A DNA stretch of 64,000 nucleotides from assembly GCA_905233275.1 (NCBI GenBank), contig CAJODR010000003.1:1-64000 (forward strand), read 5' to 3'. Positions 1 to 8,773 of this stretch are shown here, piece by piece. The position numbers and the translations under genes are program-made. This stretch comes from an uncultured Bacteroidales bacterium. GTDB lineage: Bacteria > Bacteroidota > Bacteroidia > Bacteroidales > UBA932. How positions within the stretch are numbered: position 1 is the first letter of the stretch; each line of letters begins with the position of its first letter. Below the pieces are notes generated by a model that saw only the letters and a list, made by a program, of their open reading frames with translations, did not search any database and was not told the DNA's origin.

Positions 1-21
1 GTCCCTTCGGGGACTTTTTTT
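1..21 (+). terminator. Intrinsic terminator of a gene lying upstream of the window
   Basis: GTCCC-TTCG-GGGAC stem with UUCG tetraloop followed by seven Ts. Confidence 0.75.
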
Positions 22-118
22 GTGGAGACATGTCTGGCGACAGGCAGGGGGCAAGGTCTTTTAAAAACCGTAAATTTTGTGTAAGTTTGTGGCAGGGTTA
101 TACAAAAATGACTGTGTT

Positions 119-1078
119 ATGAGACGTGTATTGTTGGCCATTGCGGCGGGCTTGTTGTCGGCGGTTGCGGTGTTTGGGCAGGGTTCGAGGGCGGATGCTA
201 TTGCGGCGGAGATTCGCAATCCGGAGTCGGATTATGTGGTTGTGATTTGCCACAGGGGAGATTGGCGCAATTTTCCGGAGAATTCGATTCCGGCTATTGA
301 GAACATCATCCGGATGGGGGCGGATATGATGGAGCTGGACCTCAAGAAGACCTCTGACGGAGTGCTCGTGCTGTCCCACGACGGGGATGTTCGCCGCTGC
401 ACCAATTTCGGCTGGGTGTTCCGGAACGAACCCGGAAAGAGCGCCCGCATCAGCGACCTTACGTACGAAGAAATATGCCGCCTTAGCCTCAAGACCGGTC
501 ACGATGTTACGCTCGACACTCTCCATATCCCAACGCTGCGGGAGGCGCTGCTGTGCTGCAAGGACCGCATCTGCGTCAATGTCGACCAGGGATTCGACTA
601 CTACGACGAAGTGCTGGCGATAGCGGAGGAGCTCGGCGTGACCGAGCAGCTCATTATCAAGAGCGGCAATCCCATCGATGTGGTCGCAAAGCGAATGGCG
701 CCGTACGCACATAATATAATGTATATGCCCGTCATCGGCATCCAGGGCAAATCCGGCAGGGAGCTGTTCAACAACTATATGCTCCGCGGATTCGTGCCTC
801 CGGCATACGAACTCTGCTGGGGGAGCAACGAGGACGGCGCATTCGCGGAAGCGTGCCTGAGGGTCCGTGCCCAGGGCTCGAAGATATGGGTCAATACCAT
901 CTGGGGCTCCCTCTGCGGGGGGAATGGCAACGATGACGATGCCGCATTCGTCGCCGCGGATCCGGGCGACGTATATCAGCAATATATTGATGCGGGCGTG
1001 TCCATGATACAGACTGACCGGCCCGAATTGCTAATCGGCTGGCTGACAAGTATTGGCCGCCACACCCTTAAAAAGTGA
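119..1078 (+). CDS. Secreted glycerophosphodiester phosphodiesterase family protein
   Basis: ORF 77..1078; start moved to ATG 119 (MRRVLLAIAAGLLSAVAVFGQ signal peptide); motifs ICHRGDWRNFPENS, MELDLKKTSDGVLVLSHD. Confidence 0.85.
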   Translation: MRRVLLAIAAGLLSAVAVFGQGSRADAIAAEIRNPESDYVVVICHRGDWRNFPENSIPAIENIIRMGADMMELDLKKTSDGVLVLSHDGDVRRCTNFGWVFRNEPGKSARISDLTYEEICRLSLKTGHDVTLDTLHIPTLREALLCCKDRICVNVDQGFDYYDEVLAIAEELGVTEQLIIKSGNPIDVVAKRMAPYAHNIMYMPVIGIQGKSGRELFNNYMLRGFVPPAYELCWGSNEDGAFAEACLRVRAQGSKIWVNTIWGSLCGGNGNDDDAAFVAADPGDVYQQYIDAGVSMIQTDRPELLIGWLTSIGRHTLKK

Positions 1079-1165
1079 AAGGAGAATCGCTGATTTTGTA
1101 ATCAAATTCCTTGTTTTTCCCGCAAAAAATTACTTTCTTGTCAAACGATTCACTCGGAAAAGAAT

Positions 1166-2313
1166 ATGGCAAAAATCGGCAATATCAACGGCAAAGCCCC
1201 GATGGGTATCATCCTGGTCGTCAACACCGGATCAATCACCACCAAATTCGCAGTCTACAAGGACGGGGAAGTATTCCTGGAAGAAAAGCTTGAACATTCC
1301 GTCGACGAACTGTCGCGTTTCAAGGACGTGATGGACCAGGACGGGATGCGCACTGACGCTATCCTGAATGCCCTGAAAGAAAAGGGCATCCGCCTCGAAG
1401 ACATCGATATCGTGATGTGCCGCGGAGGCCTTTTCACCCCCTGCATCACCGGTGTCTACAATGTCAACGCCGACATGCGCGAGGTCCTCTCCACGAGCCG
1501 CGAAGGCAATCATGCCTGCAACCTCTCCGCCCTCATCGGCGACAATATCGCAGGCGAGATCAACGCCCTCCGCGACAAGGAAGGCATCAAGCCCCGCTTC
1601 GGCAAATGCATCGCATACGTCGCCGATCCGCCGATGGCCGACGAAATGCTGCCCGAATGTCACGTCGGCGGTATTCCCGAATTCCCGAGGAGAACGCTTT
1701 TCCATGCTCTCAACACCCGCGCCATCATGCGCCGCTATCTCCGTGACAGCGGCCGTGCAGCTGCGGATACGACGGCTATCATCTGCCACATGGGCGGCGG
1801 TGTGACCATCTCGCTCCACAGGAATGGACGCGTGATCGACACCTCCCACGGCCTCGGCGGCGACGGCCCCATCACTCCGGAAAGAGCCGGCTGCTGCCCT
1901 CCGTACCCGCTGATCGACATGTGCTTCAGCGGCCAGTACACCAAGCAGGAAATCAAGAAAAAACTCATCGGCCGCGGCGGTGCAGTGGCATATTTCGGCA
2001 CCAACGACATGCGCGTAGTGGAGGAAAGGGCCCGCCAGGGCATTCCCGAGTACGAGGTGTTCATGAAAGCATTCGTCCTTAATGTCGCCAAGTATATTGT
2101 AGCCCAGGGTGCCGTGGTGGACGGCCATGTGGACGTCATCATTCTCACCGGCGGTGTCGCCTATAGCAAATACATCACTGACGCCATCGCCAAGAAGGTG
2201 ACCTGGCTCGCTCCCGTCAAGGTCTATCCCGGGGAGAATGAGCTCGAATCCCTCGCCGTGCCGGCGCCACCAAGATCCACACCTACAACAAAGACCACCT
2301 CATCGAAGACTAA
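1166..2313 (+). CDS. buk: Butyrate kinase family (acetate/propionate/butyrate kinase superfamily), with apparent 3' single-base frameshift
   Basis: VVNTGSITTKFAVY, ICHMGGGVTISLH, GDGPITPERAG, ILTGGVAYSKY, VYPGENELESLA; the uncorrected ORF runs to 2425 but the family-like tail GATKIHTYNKDHLIED* lies in the adjacent frame ending at 2313. Confidence 0.85.
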
Positions 2314-2325
2314 TAACCAACCAAT

Positions 2326-3372
2326 ATGGAAAAAATCGATTATTCCAATCGTTCGTTCAACTACTATCCCACCGATGCGATCGTCTATGCGACATGCATC
2401 GACGGCAAATGGTCAGAGCCGGTAGTCACCGACAATTTCAACCTGACGCTGCACTGCTTTGCGGGCGTATTCCACTATGCGCCTTCCTGCTTCGAGGGAC
2501 TCAAGGCCTACAGGGGCGCCGACAACAAGGTCCGCCTCTTCCGTCCCGACGAGAACGCAAAGCGAATGATTTCGAGCGCCACATACCTCGACATGCCGTA
2601 CCCGGACGAAAAGATGTTCATCGACATGTGCATCCTCTGCGTCCGCAAGAACTGGCGCCACATTCCTCCATACGACTGCAGCGCGTCGCTCTATCTCCGT
2701 CCGGTCCTCTTCGGCATCAACCCCCAGCTCGGCATCAAGTCGGCCAATGACGTAATGTTCGCCGTAATGGCATCCGCCGTCGGCACCTATTCCGGCGCCA
2801 AGAGCCTCCAGCCCGGCAATGCCGTCATTTCCCGCAACTACGACCGCGCGGCCACATTCGGCTCCGGAGGATACAAGCTCGGCGCCAATTACGCCCAGTC
2901 CCTCCACGCCTACAACATGGCCCACAAGAACGGCTACAGGGAGCTGCTGTTCCTCGACACCGCCACTCATACCCACATAGAAGAATTCGGCTCCTCCAAT
3001 TTCTTCGCCATCAAGGACGGCACCTACATCACTCCGGACTCGACCAGCGTCCTCCCGTCCATCACCAACAAGAGCCTCCGTACCGTCGCCGAATCCTTCG
3101 GCCTCAAGGTCGAGCGCAGGAAGGTTTATGTCGAAGAACTGGCCACATTCGAGGAAGTCAACTCCTGCGGCACCGCAGTCGTCATCACCCCGATCTGCAG
3201 CATTGACGACAAGGACCAGCTTCAGTCCCCGACCGTCAGGAAGACCTACAATATCGGCGATCCGGACCACTGCGGCCCCTGGAGCGAAAAGCTCTACAAC
3301 CGCATCGTAGGCATCCAGAAGGGCATCGAAGAGGATACCTGGGGATGGACCATCATTCTCGAAGAGGAATAA
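2326..3372 (+). CDS. ilvE: Branched-chain amino acid aminotransferase
   Basis: Class IV aminotransferase: HYAPSCFEGLKAYRG, GSGGYKLGANYA, EEFGSSNFFAI. Confidence 0.92.
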   Translation: MEKIDYSNRSFNYYPTDAIVYATCIDGKWSEPVVTDNFNLTLHCFAGVFHYAPSCFEGLKAYRGADNKVRLFRPDENAKRMISSATYLDMPYPDEKMFIDMCILCVRKNWRHIPPYDCSASLYLRPVLFGINPQLGIKSANDVMFAVMASAVGTYSGAKSLQPGNAVISRNYDRAATFGSGGYKLGANYAQSLHAYNMAHKNGYRELLFLDTATHTHIEEFGSSNFFAIKDGTYITPDSTSVLPSITNKSLRTVAESFGLKVERRKVYVEELATFEEVNSCGTAVVITPICSIDDKDQLQSPTVRKTYNIGDPDHCGPWSEKLYNRIVGIQKGIEEDTWGWTIILEEE

Positions 3373-3647
3373 TGACGGTTCCGGACAAGGTCAGGGAGCT
3401 GCTCGCCCTCGACAGGGCCGATGAAGCAATCGCCCTCGTGGACGAGTGGAAGGCCGGCGGAGGAGAGATGGACGACATCCTCTATTACCTCCTCGGCAAC
3501 GCATGGCGAAAGAAGGGCTCATGGCAGATGGCAATGAACAATTACCTTGAAGCCGTCGCCATCAACCCCGAAAGTCCCGCCTCCCAGGCCCTGGACATTG
3601 CGAACGAGATACTCGCATTCTACAACAAGGATATGTACAACCAATAA
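3372..3647 (+). CDS. Small TPR-like protein within the oxidoreductase operon
   Basis: ATG overlaps ilvE stop (TAATG); helical repeat sequence; ORF call at 3345 extends upstream of this start. Confidence 0.7.
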   Translation: MTVPDKVRELLALDRADEAIALVDEWKAGGGEMDDILYYLLGNAWRKKGSWQMAMNNYLEAVAINPESPASQALDIANEILAFYNKDMYNQ

Positions 3648-3662
3648 AAGGATACCATCAAT

Positions 3663-3893
3663 ATGGCCAAAATGAAAGGAGCGACAGTAGTCGACATCGA
3701 ACGCTGCAAGGGCTGCGCCCTCTGCGTCGTCGCCTGCCCGCTGGACGTACTGGCCCTAACGACCAAGAACGTCAACCAGAAGGGCTACAACTATGCCACG
3801 GCCGTCAAGGAAGACACATGCACGGGATGCTCATCCTGTGCCATCGTCTGCCCGGACGGCTGCATTACCGTTTACCGTAAAAAGGAGGAATAG
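3663..3893 (+). CDS. vorD: 4Fe-4S ferredoxin-type subunit of 2-oxoacid:ferredoxin oxidoreductase
   Basis: Two CxxCxxCxxxC motifs: CKGCALCVVACP and CTGCSSCAIVCP; position in operon. Confidence 0.85.
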   Translation: MAKMKGATVVDIERCKGCALCVVACPLDVLALTTKNVNQKGYNYATAVKEDTCTGCSSCAIVCPDGCITVYRKKEE

Positions 3894-3895
3894 CC

Positions 3896-4978
3896 ATGGC
3901 AGAAAGAGAAATCACCCTGATGAAAGGCAATGAAGCCATTGCCCACGCCGCCATCCGTTGCGGCTGCGACGGATATTTCGGCTACCCTATCACCCCCCAG
4001 TCGGAGGTCCTCGAGACCCTCGCCGCCGAGAAACCCTGGGAGACCACCGGAATGGTAGTTCTCCAGGCCGAAAGTGAAGTCGCATCGATCAACATGGTCT
4101 ACGGCGGCGCAGCTTCCGGCAAGAAGGTCATGACATCCTCCTCCAGCCCGGGTATCAGCCTCATGCAGGAGGGCATCTCCTACATGGCTGGCGCCGAACT
4201 TCCGGCCCTCATCGTCAACGTCTCCCGCGGCGGCCCCGGACTCGGCACCATCCAGCCCAGCCAGGCGGACTATTTCCAGACCGTCAAGGGCGGCGGCCAC
4301 GGCGACTACCGCCTGATCACCCTTGCACCGGCATCGGTACAGGAAATGGCCGACTTTGTCGACCTCGCATTCGAGCTCGCGTTCCGTTATCGCAACCCTG
4401 CGATGATTCTCTCCGACGGCGCCATCGGCCAGATGATGGAAAAGGTCGTCCTTCCTCCCTACAAGGCTCGTCGGACTGAGGCTGAAATCATCGAGCAGTG
4501 CCCTTGGGCCACCACCGGCCGCGTCGGCATGCGCAAGCCCAACATCATCACCTCCCTCGAGCTCCGCAGCGAGGAAATGGAGCAGATCAACCTCCGCATC
4601 CAGGCCAAATACCGCCAGATCGAGGAGAAGGAAGTCCGCTATGAGGAATACATGACCGAAGATGCCGAATACCTCATCGTAGCATTCGGCAGTGCCGCAC
4701 GTATTGCCAAGAAGGTCATCGCGATCGCCCGCGAACAGGGTCTCAAGGTTGGCCTCCTCCGTCCGATCACCCTCTGGCCTTTCCCGTCAAAGCGCATCGC
4801 CGAGCTCGGATCCAAGGTCAAGGGAATCCTCTCCCTCGAAATCAACGCCGGACAGATGATCGAAGACATCCGTCTCGCCGTTGAATGCAAGGTCCCGGTC
4901 AAGTGGTACGGCCGTCTCGGCGGAATCATTCCGGAGCCCGAAGAAGTGGTTGCAGAACTGAAGAAAATGACACTTTAA
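3896..4978 (+). CDS. vorB: 2-oxoacid (3-methyl-2-oxobutanoate type):ferredoxin oxidoreductase alpha subunit
   Basis: MKGNEAIAHAAIRCGCDGYFGYPITPQSEV, family-wide alpha-subunit motifs; operon context. Confidence 0.88.
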   Translation: MAEREITLMKGNEAIAHAAIRCGCDGYFGYPITPQSEVLETLAAEKPWETTGMVVLQAESEVASINMVYGGAASGKKVMTSSSSPGISLMQEGISYMAGAELPALIVNVSRGGPGLGTIQPSQADYFQTVKGGGHGDYRLITLAPASVQEMADFVDLAFELAFRYRNPAMILSDGAIGQMMEKVVLPPYKARRTEAEIIEQCPWATTGRVGMRKPNIITSLELRSEEMEQINLRIQAKYRQIEEKEVRYEEYMTEDAEYLIVAFGSAARIAKKVIAIAREQGLKVGLLRPITLWPFPSKRIAELGSKVKGILSLEINAGQMIEDIRLAVECKVPVKWYGRLGGIIPEPEEVVAELKKMTL

Positions 4979-4990
4979 CGCTGGCGCATT

Positions 4991-5758
4991 ATGACAAGAG
5001 AAGAAATCATTCAGAAAGAGAATCTGGTTTACAAAAAGCCCGAACTTCTCAACGATACCCCGATGCATTACTGCCCGGGCTGCAGCCATGGCGTAGTCCA
5101 CAAACTGGTCTCCGAGGTGGTTGCCGAAATGGGCATGGCCGAAAAGACCATCGCCATATCTCCGGTCGGATGCGCGGTTTTCGCATACAAATATATTGAT
5201 GTAGACTGGCAGGAGGCCGCCCACGGCCGCGCACCGGCACTCGCGAGCGCTGTCAAGAGGCTCTGGCCCGACCGCCTCGTCTTCACCTACCAGGGTGACG
5301 GCGACCTCGCCTGCATCGGTACGGCCGAGACCATCCACGCCCTCAACCGAGGCGAAAACATCACCATTATCTTCATCAACAACGCCATTTACGGAATGAC
5401 CGGCGGCCAGATGGCCCCGACCACCCTCCTCGGCATGAAGACCGTCACCTGCCCTTACGGCCGCGATCCCAAGCTCCACGGCTATCCGCTCAAGATGGCG
5501 GACATCGCCGCTCAGCTCGAGGGTACCTGCTATGTGACGCGCCAGAGCGTGCAAAGCGTTGCAGCTATCCTGAAAGCCAAGAAGGCCCTCCGCAAAGCTT
5601 TCGAGTATTCCATGCAGGGCAAGGGCTCCAATCTCGTAGAAATCGTATCCACCTGCAACACCAACTGGCGCATGTCGCCTGAAAAGGCCAACAAGTGGAT
5701 GGAAGAAAACATGGTCCCGTTCTATCCTCTCGGCGACCTGAAGGACAACGGCAAATAA
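4991..5758 (+). CDS. vorA: 2-oxoacid:ferredoxin oxidoreductase beta subunit (TPP binding)
   Basis: YCPGCSHGVVHKLV, SPVGCAVFAYKY, TYQGDGDLACIGTAETIHALNRGENITIIFINNAIYGMTGGQMAPTT. Confidence 0.9.
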   Translation: MTREEIIQKENLVYKKPELLNDTPMHYCPGCSHGVVHKLVSEVVAEMGMAEKTIAISPVGCAVFAYKYIDVDWQEAAHGRAPALASAVKRLWPDRLVFTYQGDGDLACIGTAETIHALNRGENITIIFINNAIYGMTGGQMAPTTLLGMKTVTCPYGRDPKLHGYPLKMADIAAQLEGTCYVTRQSVQSVAAILKAKKALRKAFEYSMQGKGSNLVEIVSTCNTNWRMSPEKANKWMEENMVPFYPLGDLKDNGK

Positions 5759-5771
5759 ACACCCCAGAGCT

Positions 5772-6314
5772 ATGACACACGAAATCATCATATCCGGATT
5801 CGGAGGACAGGGAGTCCTCTCGATGGGTAAAATCCTCGCCTACTCAGGCCTGATGGAAGACAAGGAAGTGACCTGGATGCCGGCCTACGGACCGGAGCAG
5901 AGGGGTGGTACGGCCAATGTGACCGTCATCGTCAGCGACGACCCCGTCTCATCCCCGATCCTCAGCTCGTACGACACCGCGATCGTCCTCAACCAGCCCT
6001 CGCTCGAGAAATTCGAGAGCAAGGTAAAGCCCGGCGGCAGCCTCATCTACGATGGATACGGCATCAACGTGCCCCCGACGAGAAAGGACATCCACGTCTA
6101 CCGCATCGACGCCATGGACAAGGCGGCAGAGATGAATATGATCAAGGTTTTCAACATGATAGTCCTCGGCGGCCTGCTGAAAATCCATCCTATCGTCTCC
6201 ATCGAAAGCGTCCTCAAGGCACTCCGCAAGACCCTCCCTGAGCGTCACCATCACCTCATCCCGATGAACGAAGAGGCCATCCGCCTCGGAATGGACATAA
6301 TCAAGGAGCAATAA
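5772..6314 (+). CDS. vorC: 2-oxoacid:ferredoxin oxidoreductase gamma subunit
   Basis: IISGFGGQGVLSMGKILAYSG, MPAYGPEQRGGTANVTVIVSDDPVSSPI. Confidence 0.9.
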   Translation: MTHEIIISGFGGQGVLSMGKILAYSGLMEDKEVTWMPAYGPEQRGGTANVTVIVSDDPVSSPILSSYDTAIVLNQPSLEKFESKVKPGGSLIYDGYGINVPPTRKDIHVYRIDAMDKAAEMNMIKVFNMIVLGGLLKIHPIVSIESVLKALRKTLPERHHHLIPMNEEAIRLGMDIIKEQ

Positions 6315-6374
6315 GACAGCGGATTATTATTATTTTTGGAAAATATTCGTCATCTTTGTATAAATATGTACAAG

Positions 6375-8771
6375 ATGACGAATATTTGCCGTTTAGGGGC
6401 GCTCCTGTCCCTGCTTTTACTGCCGATTCTTCCGGCACGATCCCAGAATTTCGAGCCCAAAGCCAACCCCGCCGCTGAAGTGATGGTTGGGAATGCGCGT
6501 TTCACTGTCCTTACCGACCGCCTAATCCGCATGGAATGGGCTCCGGACGGCAAGTTCGAGGACCGCGCCACGCTCGCCATCGTCAACCGGTGCCTCCCTG
6601 TCCCGCATTTCACCGTGAAGCGTAGCGGGGACGCCGTCACCATCAAGACATCCTCCGTCACGCTTACCTACAAGGGCGACGGAGCCTTTACGGCGAATAA
6701 CCTCTCGGTCTCATTCCGCCTCGGCGGAAAGACCGTCACATGGCATCCCGGGGACGACCCGTCCGGCAACCTGATGGGTACTGCACGTACCCTCGACAGC
6801 TGTTCCGGTCCTGATCACATCAACTCCTCCGACCCCATGGAAATGGGCGTCTTGTCCCGCGACGGCTGGGCTGTGGTGGATGAGAGCAAGCGCCACGTAT
6901 TCACTCCGGACGACAGCTCATGGGGCGTCTGGGTGGCTCCGAGGGAAGGGGAGGGGATACAGGACCTCTACATGTTCGCCTACGGCCACGACTACAAGGC
7001 CGCTCTCCGAGACTACGCCAAGGTCGCGGGCAGCATTCCCCTGCCGCCGAAATACGTATTCGGCTACTGGTGGAGCAAATACTGGGCATATACCGATGAA
7101 GAATTCCTCGCCCTCGGGCGTGAATTCCGCGAAAGGAAGATTCCCATCGACGTGATGGTCATCGATATGGACTGGCACGAGACATGGCCTCAGGCTGCAC
7201 GCCGCACCCGCGACGACCACGGGGAAGGCCTCGGCTGGACGGGCTATACCTGGAATCAGGATCTCATCGGCGACCCGGAGGGATTCCTCGGAGAGGTGCA
7301 CAGCATGCACCTGAAGACTTCGCTTAACCTGCATCCGGCGGTTGGTGTCATTCCGAGGGAAAAAGTCTATTCAGCATTCGTCAAAGACTATATTTCGCGT
7401 ACGGATGATTATGACGGACCGGAAGGATACGTCTACAAGGGCGGCGAGGAAATATGGGGCGGTCCCGCAAAGCCCGGCTATCATGCTTCGGTCCCGTACC
7501 GCATGGACCAGGTGGCATGGGCGGACGCCTATTTCAATTCGATTATCCATCCGCTGGAGAAGCAGGGCGTCGATTTCTGGTGGCTTGACTGGCAGCAGTA
7601 CAAGGAGAGCCGCTATGTCAAAGGCCTCAGCAACACCTTCTGGATCAATCACATATTCTTCAATGACAAAGTGAGGATGCACCGCGGCGAACCGGCTTCG
7701 GAGTCACCCCGCCCGATGATTTACCACCGCTGGGGCGGCCTCGGCAGCCATCGTTACCAGCTCGGATTCTCCGGCGACACCCAGATCAAATGGGAGGTGC
7801 TCGGCTATCTGCCGGAATTCACCTCTACCGCTTCCAACGTGCTTTACGGCTACTGGGGACACGATCTCGGCGGTCACTGGATGCCGAAAGAGGAGCCTAC
7901 CGAGCCGGAACTTTTCACCCGCTGGCTCCAGTATGGCGTATTCTCCCCGATATTCAAGACCCACAGTACAGCATCCGCACTGTTCGAGCGCCGTTTCTGG
8001 ATGTTCCCGGATTATTATGAATACATGAAGGACGCCGTGGAGCTCCGCTACGCACTGTCTCCCTATATCTACGATATGGCCCGCCAGGCGTATGAGACAG
8101 GTATTTCCATCTGCCGTCCGCTCTACTACGAGTATCCGGAAGACAACCGCTCCTACACCTGGAAGCAGGAATATTTCTTCGGCGACAACATCCTTGCAGC
8201 CACGATTTGCGAGCCCCGTGGAGCCGATGGGACCTCGAGCCGCGATGTCTGGTTCCCTGCGGGGAATGACTGGTACGACATGGCCCACCACGAGATGATC
8301 AAGGGCGGCACGACCAAGACGCTTCACTACACGATTGAGGAGAATGCCTGGTTTGTCAAAGCCGGCGCCATTATTCCGCTTGCGGAAGAAGGCATCCAGA
8401 ATCTCCAGGAAAAGACGAATGTCTACCGCCTCTATATCGCCCCCGGCAAGGGACGCACGAGCTATGTCCACTACGAGGATGACGGAGAAAGCCAGGCATA
8501 TCCTACGGAATATGCTCTCACTCGCATTACCAAAAATGCCACTGCAGCGTCCCTCAAGGTGGAAATCGGCGCACGCGAAGGCTCATACAAGGAAATGGAT
8601 CCTGAAAGGAAGCTCTCCCTCGTACTCGGCGGTCTCAGCCGCTGCCCCGTCAGTGCACGCCTGGGAGGTGATACCCTCACCTGCACCTATGACAAGGACA
8701 CAAAAGAGGCAGTGGTGGATATTCCGGCAAAGCCCGCTTCCCAATCATTGACAATAGAAATTAAATACTGA
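6375..8771 (+). CDS. Secreted glycoside hydrolase family 31 (alpha-glucosidase/alpha-xylosidase type)
   Basis: Signal peptide MTNICRLGALLSLLLLPILPARSQ; GH31 motifs FGYWWSKYWAY, DVMVIDMDWHETWP, FWWLDWQQYK, GHDLGGHW; start could also be 6366. Confidence 0.88.
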   Translation: MTNICRLGALLSLLLLPILPARSQNFEPKANPAAEVMVGNARFTVLTDRLIRMEWAPDGKFEDRATLAIVNRCLPVPHFTVKRSGDAVTIKTSSVTLTYKGDGAFTANNLSVSFRLGGKTVTWHPGDDPSGNLMGTARTLDSCSGPDHINSSDPMEMGVLSRDGWAVVDESKRHVFTPDDSSWGVWVAPREGEGIQDLYMFAYGHDYKAALRDYAKVAGSIPLPPKYVFGYWWSKYWAYTDEEFLALGREFRERKIPIDVMVIDMDWHETWPQAARRTRDDHGEGLGWTGYTWNQDLIGDPEGFLGEVHSMHLKTSLNLHPAVGVIPREKVYSAFVKDYISRTDDYDGPEGYVYKGGEEIWGGPAKPGYHASVPYRMDQVAWADAYFNSIIHPLEKQGVDFWWLDWQQYKESRYVKGLSNTFWINHIFFNDKVRMHRGEPASESPRPMIYHRWGGLGSHRYQLGFSGDTQIKWEVLGYLPEFTSTASNVLYGYWGHDLGGHWMPKEEPTEPELFTRWLQYGVFSPIFKTHSTASALFERRFWMFPDYYEYMKDAVELRYALSPYIYDMARQAYETGISICRPLYYEYPEDNRSYTWKQEYFFGDNILAATICEPRGADGTSSRDVWFPAGNDWYDMAHHEMIKGGTTKTLHYTIEENAWFVKAGAIIPLAEEGIQNLQEKTNVYRLYIAPGKGRTSYVHYEDDGESQAYPTEYALTRITKNATAASLKVEIGAREGSYKEMDPERKLSLVLGGLSRCPVSARLGGDTLTCTYDKDTKEAVVDIPAKPASQSLTIEIKY

Positions 8772-8773
8772 TA

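Noticed and set aside
98-2128. Long antisense ORFs 98..982 and 1232..2128
   Set aside because: Antisense to well-supported GDPD and butyrate kinase genes; low-complexity composition.
4787-5791. 334-aa antisense ORF across vorB/vorA
   Set aside because: Overlaps strongly supported oxidoreductase genes; no domain pattern.
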